From assembly GCA_032717465.1 (NCBI GenBank), contig CM064683.1:37514042-37578041 (forward strand): a stretch of DNA of 64,000 nt, in the 5' to 3' direction. The notes under the pieces were generated by a model. That model searched no databases and was not told where the DNA came from. It worked only from the letters and a program-made list of their open reading frames with translations. The stretch is from Coenobita brevimanus (Eukaryota > Arthropoda > Malacostraca > Decapoda > Coenobitidae). The position numbers were made by a program, and so were the translations under genes. Position 1 is the first letter of the stretch. Each line of letters begins with the position of its first letter. Positions 43,090-50,704 of the stretch are shown one piece after another.

Positions 43090-46000
43090 CTGCAACCAAA
43101 ACTGCATAAATTAGTAAATGTAAAGACCATTATTATACTCTCTTTACATTAACAGCCCGATTTTTGTCTTTTCGCAGCTTTTGCAGAGAAAGACACTACT
43201 GCAGCTTTCATGACTAACATCATATTCTACTGTTACTCTACTGCTAAAACTCAGCACTGATGATAGAGAGAGATGAATTTTAGGCCAGTTTAAAGTGAAC
43301 AGAGTAAAATAGTGGTTACATTTTCCCAAGATCAACACAGTTGCCTGTTCTCTCCCTGACATCTCAAACACACATCTGTAACCAACCATATCACAATTTA
43401 TTTAGTAGCAATAGTTGCACCCCAGGTACATCTGAACATAATCCTAGTGGACTGCAGGCTGAAGCTGACTTCCTCCAAATTCCACCATCCTCTTTTCATG
43501 GAACAGGAGGGGAGCTGAGGGATGTCTAAATAACTGGGCAGTGGAGGTGCCTGGCTATATAAGCACCACTACATGATGGCATCCCTCTCAAGTACAGTAC
43601 TAGCACAATTTAACACAACATATATAGTGGAACATAATTAGCATATGAGTATAGTGCAGCCTCATTATATGATGCCCCATTATGTGATAAATTGCTACAC
43701 TGATAATTAAACAGCAACACCCAGTCTTGGTATCCTCAATTATCCAGATGGCCATTACCCGGACGCTGTGATTTGGCTGTCTGAAACCATTATTCATACA
43801 TTTTTTCATAATATCTGGACAAAATGCATGTGTCCTGGTGGATATTATGGTCATGTGAACACTTTCCCAGCCAGCTGGGCAGGAATAGCCCAGTGGTGCT
43901 GCCCTGTCAGGCTGGGCAGTTCACTCAGTGTCTGCTAGAGACCCCCTCAGCCATTCCCAGCTCCTGCCCGGCGACAATGTAATAAACAGCTCCTCTCAGC
44001 CAGTTGTTATGGCAGTGCACGTGGTGGTTTTTGTGGTTGTTCCCTACCTCCTTCAGGCTTTGCTATTCCTTTTATGCCTCTTCCTAGGGTGTGTGATAAT
44101 GGCCCCTCCACCAGGGAAAAGGAAGAGGATAATGCTGACTCTTTAGAAGCGGGAGATCCTGGGTAAGATTGACGCAGGATGGTTGAATCATGAGTGCTGA
44201 CAAATTTATTCTAGATTGCTGTACTGTACTATGATTTTATTCTATTCTACCACTATGTTTTGTGTGCCCACTGCCTTTTTCTTTTGTAGCCACTTTTTTC
44301 ATGTTTTCATGCCACTGCAGGGTACGGCCCTGCAGTGGTGATTGTTTTCTATGGCTGATGGGTCTGCTTGACCATGGTAATTGCTTGGCTGTGGTTTACA
44401 GGTCTGACTGACCAGACTGAATAGTGTTAAACAACAGGAACAAGTGTTGTACAATGTACTGTACTGTAGTGGCCTTTAATTCTGGCTTTCAAAGTTATGT
44501 TATGTACTGATGGGAACCGGAGTAGAGATCCATTATCTGGATACCCGGACATGCCTTTGGCTCTATTGCATTGGATAATCGAAGGATTACTATTGTGATT
44601 TCGCTACAACGATATTTTCAACGACTGCCTCCAAGAATCTCATGTGAACACAGTGATGTAGGCTATGCAAGCCAAAATGGCCACCCAGTGTTTACATTTG
44701 CAGTAATAGTCGCCTTTCATTCTACAGGGTAGTTTGTGCATGACAGGCCACTGAAACACCATTGTTATTGTCAGATAACAGTGCAAATGCTTAAATAGTG
44801 CAATGTGCAATATTAAGTGAAATGATAATTTGGAGGCGGTTTGTTTGTGGCCAACCCTTACGGCATTAAGGCGTCTGGCAACAGACAGATAGATAGAGAG
44901 AATTTTTTTGTGTGAAATACTGAAACTAGTGACTTGGAAATCCTTTCAACATTACATAACCATCATCCCCTTCTTGGGTCTCTAACCTTGCATGAAAGGC
45001 AACTGGAACACTATTGTTACTGCCAAATAACAGTGCAAGTGATTACAAAATAGTGCAATGAGCAATATTATGTGAAATGATACCTTTTGTGTGTGAAATA
45101 CTGAAACTTTTGACTTGGAAATCAAGTCAACCTTACGTAACCATCATCCCCTTCTTAGGCCTCTACATAGCTGACTGAGCGAAGATGCCCACTCAGTGTT
45201 TAAACTGGCTGTGATTGTTGCCTTTCATTTTCTTCTGTGCATGAAAGGTCACTTAAATATCATTTCTCTCGCCAAATAACAGCACAAGTACTTAATAAAT
45301 AGTGCAGTGTGTAATACTAAGTAAAAAGAGACACCATATCTTTTGTGGAATGGTCGTCCAGGCCCTCCAACTGTCTCCTATCCTGGGGGACAGGGAACCC
45401 TTGGTGACAACTCGAACCGGCATGGGACAAACTTCAGGTGGGTAGCAGAGGTCCCTTAGGTCATTTTAGGCTTTGCGGTCAAGGTCACCCTCCCTAACCC
45501 CAATGAACCCATGTTATATCAACCCCATTACGCAATAATTCGTTATGCAATAGGTCTTCACCTGATGTAACCCTATTGCATAACAAGGCTGCACCATATA
45601 ACAGTACAGTGCCTTCCCTCAAGCAACGTGGTTAATGGGTCCGGGCATTTTGCTGCGTACATGGAAAATCCATAGATGGGTACACTGAAACCTAAGTTAT
45701 AAGGACAAATGGGTCTGGAAATATCCCAGTATTTTCCCAAAGTCCCCTTCTGACATTACTGACAATTTTTTACTCCCTCCTGAGCATACCAAACAATAAT
45801 TGTACAGTAGTACACAAGCAGCCTCTACAAACATCAGTGGGCAAAAGAAAGGGTTATATATTATTTTAGAGTGTACATACTGTTGTACAAGGTACTCACC
45901 ATGAAGAGTGACAGTGTTGTTTAGGTGGCTGGAAGGAGGAGGGGGGAGGCATCCACGGCTTAGGTCCTAGAGAAGGGGACTGAAGTGCCTGTAACCCCTC

Positions 46001-48662
46001 TGGGGCTGAGGCTAGGTCTCAATGCCCTCAAACTCCCCATCATCATCAGGATTAGGGAGGTGGAGGCTGAGTGCACAGGCATGGCAGCCATGCTGACATT
46101 CGTCACCAAACGGGAATTTCAAATGGAGTGCAGAGAGGTCCTTCCAGTAAGAATTTTGCTGCACTAACAGAGGGAGTTACTGCACTGACTGACATGAGGT
46201 ATGGTTTTTGTTGCCGCACAAATCGTGATTAGTGCAAACCGGAACTGCACTACCCACAGGACTACTGCACTGTAAAGTATTTATCCATCATTCAATCCTT
46301 TTCTCCTGCATCAGGACCATAAAAACCCAGGCTTGGGTACTTTTTCCACATATCTAAGGACAGTGACTAGTTGTATGTCCCTGAGTGGCACAGTATAACA
46401 AATAAACCCCAACCACCCCTTGCCTGGACAGTAAACCATTGTGGGTCACATCTGATAGGAATGCCTCAACCCACTAGACCACCAGGTGTAAATCTAGTTA
46501 TACAGTTACTAACCAAAGTCATATGCAGCTTAATGACAAAGTAAATAACGACAGGTATGTTAGTGCAGAGACAGAGATATGGTACTTCTGCACAGGAAAG
46601 CATAAAATGTGGTGGGCATAGAGAAAGAAAACTCTGGATGAAACAGTGCATTAAAAGTGATGTACATGACATGGTTATGATGGGGTTTAGGAGATATCTG
46701 CTACTATCCTTATTAATCTACCCTAATCATAGAGCTATGGCCCAACAAGACTGGACTAAACAATTTGCATAAGATTTGAAAAAAGAGCCAGTGAAAATCT
46801 GCCCAATATCAGCAGTAAGCCTAATTTATGAAAAATAATGAATACAGTGCTCTAGAACAGACACATTCTGATTCACAAATTTACACATTCTAATGCATAA
46901 ATTTAGGTGTATATTAAGTTTCAGCAAAAAAATTTACTTTTTTTTTTTTTTTTTTTAAATATGTTGCATTAAATTTTCTGACCATATTAATGGGGTCTTC
47001 TATAGCAATGACTTTTCCAACGCATATGCTTCCTCTTGTACTCAAAACAGTATATATGTATAGGGGAGGGGGATTCTACAGCTCTTAGCTCTGTCTACTA
47101 CTGAATATACAGCACACTGAAAGTAGGATAGAGTAGGTTTCGTTAGGTTAGGGTAGGTGGTAAATGTTCAGTTTCTGCCCCAAACTGCACAGAAAATTTT
47201 GGTGTGTTTTTGGCATTTTCAGGCTGAATTACAGGTCTTCTCTATGACTTTTTTGGCACAAATGCTTCATTTAGTATATACTTCATAAATACGGAGAGGG
47301 GAGAGGACTATTCAACCCCTAGCAGTTATTTATTGTGTCTACATTTAAATAACCTAAGATTCATTCATTCATTGCCAGATGCCATGTATCCCAAACGGGG
47401 TGGCCAAGGGCTTAGAGTTGTTTTACAGGGAGGAGCACTAATCCTCCACCAACCCCACTTGACACGTAGGGAGAACGTTATGCCAACAGCATCTGGTGTT
47501 CCCAGGTGGTCACCCATCCAAGTACTAACCAGACCCAACCGAACTTAATTTTCATGTACAGTATATGCATTACTGGATGTAGCTGAACTGTAGAATTTCC
47601 CTCCCAATCTTATGTACCGTATTAAGTGCTAAATGAAGCATTTCTGCCAGAAATGTTATAGGGAAGATCTTCTCTAATTCAGCATTTTTTTAAAGCTTAA
47701 ACTTAGTATGTTATGTTAGGTTATTTCAATGCAGACACGATACTGTATACAGATAGGAGTTGAATAATACCCTTTTCTGTATTTACTAGATTCTAAGTGA
47801 AGCATTTTTTGATGGAACTTGTAGAGATGACCTACAGTATAATTTGGCCTGAAAATGTAAGAACATATATTTTATTTTTTCTTTTACTGAAACTTAAGGT
47901 AAATTTTTAGAAGTAACCAACGTTTCCTTTTATTATTATTTTTATGGTTTTCAATGCAAAATACTGTGCTTTAATTAGTTTTGACCCTCATTTTGGGGGG
48001 AAAATATCCCTTTTGGAATTTTAATAAGATTTCCAAAAGTGGGTTTATCCTCCAAAATCAAGATCAAGATTAATTAAAAACACTATTTTGCATTAAACTA
48101 ACCCAAACTAACCTAACCTAGGCCTAATCTAGGGCCTGACATAAGGCCAAGTGCACACGCCTGCACCAGCCAATATGGCGCGACATTCATCCGTTACTGA
48201 GTGACAGCCTAACCTAAGCCACTATATGACTACCCCTACCAAATTTGCTCCCCCAACTCAAACTAGGCTTAAAAGGTAAGTCTTAGTTAGAATAGTTCAG
48301 GGACGTAATATAATGAAAATTGGTAACGTTGGTCACTTCTAAAGTTATACCAAACTTAATATTTACTTAAATTTAAAGACTTTGAGCCTATACCAAATCA
48401 TTAATACAATTTTATGAAAGTTCGGTGGCGTTCAACAGTATGACTCTCTCGCAACACAAAGGCAATACCAAAATTAGAAACACCATCAAGACGTACCCGT
48501 GACTTGCACACGACAAATGGCACAGGTATCACACTCCACATCCCAGCTCCACATGGCCACCGCGTTCCACTTCTTCAGGGTGAACATTTTATCGGGCTTT
48601 TGGGTGTCGCTGGTGATGTTCTCCGCGTCGCCATCGTTAATTTCTGCGTCGTTGTTGTTCAT
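42923..48662 (-). CDS. RNF7: RNF7/Rbx2 RING subunit of cullin-RING ligases
   Basis: RNF7 (Rbx2, SAG) binds the cullin C-terminus, recruits the ubiquitin-charged E2 and promotes neddylation, mainly with Cul5. Two coding exons join in phase 1 (48662-48497 and 43089-42923) to give 110 aa; vertebrate proteins are about 113 aa. The N-terminus is an Asn/Asp-rich variable tail. The cullin-binding strand [19 protein letters not shown] follows, then the RBX-type RING-H2 with zinc ligands in [37 protein letters not shown] and [11 protein letters not shown]. It ends VQRVGK. The start has an in-frame TAA six codons upstream. The 5.4-kb intron is packed with repeats. RNF7 is preferred over its paralogue Rbx1 because of [17 protein letters not shown]. 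Confidence 0.96.
43400..43600. repeat. dispersed repeat shared with 56140-56300
   Basis: GTGGACTGCAGGCTGAAGCT here and GTGGACTACAGGCTGAAGTG at 56149 start similar segments, each followed by a pyrimidine stretch, an AGGGGAGCTGAGG/AGGAGGTGAGAG block and a terminal ACCAC.A.G.GAAGGCGTCCC-like block. A SINE or MITE family of about 160-200 bp is likely; the class is unclear. Confidence 0.45.
43728..44596 (+). mobile_element. pogo/Tigger-like DNA transposon remnant
   Basis: The left end has TATCCTCAATTATCCAGATG then ATTACCCGGACGC. The right end, inverted, has AATCCTTCGATTATCCAATG then CCGGGTATCCAGATAATGG. Such paired ATTATCC blocks mark Tigger ends. Inside, from 44099, [31 protein letters not shown] resembles the N-terminal DNA-binding start of Tigger/CENP-B-like transposases. 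The rest of the transposase is absent, so this is an internally deleted derivative in the RNF7 intron. Confidence 0.6.
44640..45340 (+). repeat. tandem ~245-bp repeat, three diverged copies
   Basis: Blocks such as ATTGTTA.TG.CA.ATAACAG, AATAGTGCAATG.GCAATATTA and GAAATACTGAAACT..TGACTT recur near 44760, 45010 and 45255. The first copy is interrupted by a LINE tail at 44829-44898. Confidence 0.65.
44829..44898 (+). mobile_element. 70-bp LINE tail insertion
   Basis: TGGAGGCGGTTTGTTTGTGG, then AAGGCGTCTGGCAACAGACA and (GATA)n. This is the extreme 3' end of the (GATA)n-tail LINE, inserted in the first copy of the 245-bp repeat; the second copy shows the uninterrupted sequence. Confidence 0.7.
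46260..46500 (-). repeat. tRNA-derived SINE-like repeat (copy 2)
   Basis: On the minus strand CACCTGGTGGTCTAGTGGGT contains TGGTCTAGTGG, a good tRNA A box. The remainder shares blocks with 10265-10570. It lies in the RNF7 intron. Confidence 0.5.
46970..47870. repeat. cluster of direct and inverted ~110-bp repeats
   Basis: Two direct copies (46975-47085 and 47205-47335) share GGGTCTTCTATAGCAATGAC / GGTCTTCTCTATGACTTTTT and AATGCTTCATTTAGTATATA-type sequence. Two inverted copies (47610-47695 and 47745-47865) carry the reverse complement (CTAAATGAAGCATTT; TAGAGATGACC; CCTGAAAATG). The 5S-derived SINE at 47361 sits between the two orientations. The cluster is palindromic overall and may be a decayed fold-back element. 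Confidence 0.55.
47361..47547 (-). mobile_element. 5S-rRNA-derived SINE with LINE-type 3' tail
   Basis: On the minus strand the first 70 bases (TTAAGTTCGGTTGGGTCTGG, TTAGTACTTGGATGGGTGAC, CACCTGGGAACACCAGATGC, TGTTGGCAT) match the 3' half of 5S rRNA, including internal-promoter box C. After about 60 unrelated bases comes TTGGCCACCCCGTTTGGGAT and GCATCTGGCAATGAATGAATG, the same end as the (GATA)n-tail LINE (GTGGCCACCCC..CGGGATT.AGGCGTCTGGCAAT). The head is 5'-truncated. This is the layout of a SINE3-type element mobilised by that LINE. It is not a functional 5S gene. Confidence 0.75.
47880..48385. repeat. nested inverted repeat (fold-back element)
   Basis: Outer arms: 47895-47935 (AGGTAAATTTTTAGAAGTAA, CCAACGTTTCC) and, inverted, 48318-48365 (TATAACTTTAGAAGTGACCA, ACGTTACC). 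Inner arms: about 47940-48020 (CAATGCAAAATACTGTGCTT, TAATTAGTTTTGACCCTCAT) and, inverted, 48040-48100. The unpaired part (48110-48300) is unrelated. It lies just downstream of RNF7 exon 1, in the intron. Confidence 0.55.
48497..48662 (-). CDS. RNF7: RNF7 exon 1
   Basis: Fifty-five codons plus one base, from ATG (context GCCAATATG) to the donor GTCACGG|GTACGT. It carries the N-terminal tail, the cullin-binding strand and the first zinc ligands. Confidence 0.95.
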
Positions 48663-49600
48663 ATTGGCAGTGTCACCCAGCTTTGTTTACCTCCCGTGCG
48701 TCGCTTACACTGACAGTACCTGGGTCAGTGTTACCAAGTCAGGTTTCATTGAATACTAAACACGCTTCAAAATAGCTGAGTTATCGCTAAAATCAAAACA
48801 ATGAACAAAACATCCCAGAAAATCAACAGAAAAGCACAAAATTCTCTTGATTACCTCTTAATTATCTAAGTGGTTATCGTTACATATCTAAGCTTGAAAC
48901 CTAGAAACGCTCACAGAGGTCGTTCCCTCATGCTTCGCTGTTACCTAAATGTGCACTGCCTGCTGAAAGTATGGATACTGCTGTTACCACAAATGTAGTG
49001 TCATTACGGTTACATTTTTGAAAAGTATAGTTCACTACCACTACTTTAATACATATAAGTGTTTCTTTAAGATAATATTCCCGCGATAATTATATACTGG
49101 CACTTCGTATTCATGCATATATCAGTTGATGGTCAACCCCGGTCCATCTGATCGAAATGACGAGTCTGCTTATACAGTATAGGTATAGGCTACATCCCAT
49201 ACGCGAGTTATGGCTTTCATTTACTGCTCAAATGGCATTTATTGTATATTGATTTAATTCCGCAGATTAGCTGATTAACTGAATGATTGCTTGAAATATG
49301 CAACCTACTGTTGTTAAAGTATATAGGGTATATTACACAGCAAAGGCAGGTGGTGGGTCTTGCCACTCACCTGCCCCATGAATTTCTGGCTAGGTTACGC
49401 ACTGTTTATTATCAGATAAGATTCTTCATTACTAAATCTGTTCGTGTTAATATCAAAGGACAGTCGCTATACTCCCATCACTGTAGGTAATTAAAATCGG
49501 TCTGTTTTTATTTGATAATTAAGACCAGTGATATAGCTAAAGTATAAATGAACGCAGCAGTGGCTTAACAGTGGAACTGATTTAAAGATACAAAACAGTT
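48663..49600. other. upstream region of RNF7
   Basis: The 5' UTR and promoter of RNF7 must lie here. I see no clear TATA box at a convincing distance and no other exon. The sequence is AT-rich without a recognised element. Confidence 0.4.
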
Positions 49601-49839
49601 AATTCTTAGCACGTCTTGCTCTGAATGACCTGACCTTTGCCACGGTTAGTTGCCCCATCGCTGCTGGGTCTCGGGGGTCATATGGTTTGAATGAACTTGG
49701 AGTGGTTTAGATCTGAATGAACCCCACAGAACCCACTCAGGTACTGCGAAGGGAACACTTTTGGTCTGATCCCTCACAGTGAACCTGCCTAGTATGGTTG
49801 CACCTGGCTAGTACAGCTCCACTGATCACTGGGATGCAC

Positions 49840-50050
49840 ATGCCTCTTCGCCACGGCAAGGCAGTGTTCCGTCGAAGAGGATAATTTTGATAAATGGGCC
49901 GAAAATAACAACTTGTCCAGAAAATAACACATTTGAGGGCAAATAATCCGAAAGTAACAACAAAGTCAGTGAGACTGTGCCAAAAAATAACAAGACAACG
50001 AAAAATATCCAGAAAATAACCAATTCCGAGACATTCAAAAACCAGAGGAT
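49840..50050. repeat. AAAATAAC-rich minisatellite
   Basis: Units of the form CCGAAAATAAC / CCAGAAAATAAC recur about seven times. The minus ORF through it (50068-49826) gives a hydrophobic Phe/Ile/Leu-rich peptide that reflects the repeat; I do not call it a gene. Confidence 0.5.
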
Positions 50051-50229
50051 AAAGTCTGTGGTGTTCAAGTCTCTTCCGGGATAGGAGGAAGGCTAGGGAG
50101 GAAGTAGGGCAGGTGATGATAATGGCGGACTTGCGTCTTGTTGGCGCTGGAGTTTTGGCAAGATGGAGTCCAAACTTCGTAATGGATTTGTGAACCGGTC
50201 CCGCTGTGAAGGGGGGCTCCCTGCCCCAC

Positions 50230-50538
50230 CTAGATATTTTCCTTCAAAACGGTTTTGCCTGCCATTTTCAGTTTAAATTGTAGTTTATGGAGCTTAGCGG
50301 TGGACAGAGGCAGCCGCGGGAAAGTCCTAAAGGTATAATGCATGGTTGTGTGGCCACGGGGTCCGCCCTCACACCACCACCTCTCCTTGGCGGTGGACAG
50401 GCTCGCCAATTTCTTATATTGTCGCCAGAACGGTACGCCAAACTTGTGTGTCTTTATTTTCACCTCCAGATGCGTGGGCAGAGGTAGGGGCGGGATCTGA
50501 ACACTTATGCCCTTCACCACCACCTCAACGTAGCTCAT
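50230..50538 (-). CDS. unidentified ORF, possible gene or exon
   Basis: Starting at ATG in the context GGAAAAATGAGC, 102 codons run to TAG. The peptide starts SYVEVVVKGISVQIPPLPLP and is basic, with no signal peptide, membrane segment or domain I recognise. Composition is not low-complexity, unlike most ORFs here. Two half-similar segments (LSTAKERWW and LSTAKLHKL) suggest a small internal duplication. The stop overlaps a possible donor (CTAG|GTGGGG), so it could be a 5' exon. An upstream donor-like CGTAAG|GTAAGG lies at about 50665. Function unknown; it may not be a gene. Confidence 0.3.
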   Translation of the reverse strand: MSYVEVVVKGISVQIPPLPLPTHLEVKIKTHKFGVPFWRQYKKLASLSTAKERWWCEGGPRGHTTMHYTFRTFPRLPLSTAKLHKLQFKLKMAGKTVLKENI

Positions 50539-50704
50539 TTTTCCTTGTTTTTGGATCAGCACTCAATACAAATACACAAAGCAATATATAGACCTCAGTA
50601 TAACGAACTACTTACGCTAGTAGCACGTAAAACCAGGATATAATTGTAAGACAACTCGAGGCGTCCTTACCTTACGAGATAAATCTTGAGAATGATCCAA
50701 TGTC

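Noticed and set aside
45895..45960. Small extra exon in the RNF7 intron (CTTCCAG...ATG|GTGAGT)
   Set aside because: Splice-like sites bracket about 30 bases, but exons 1 and 2 already join in phase to give the complete conserved protein; at most a rare alternative exon.
47361..47547. Functional 5S rRNA gene
   Set aside because: Only the 3' half is present, with a LINE-like tail attached; it is a retroposed derivative.
48095..48130. Interstitial telomere repeat (TTAGG/CCTAA)n
   Set aside because: Only two or three imperfect CCTAA units; similar short TTAGG-like words at 20270, 41715 and 47140 are too brief.
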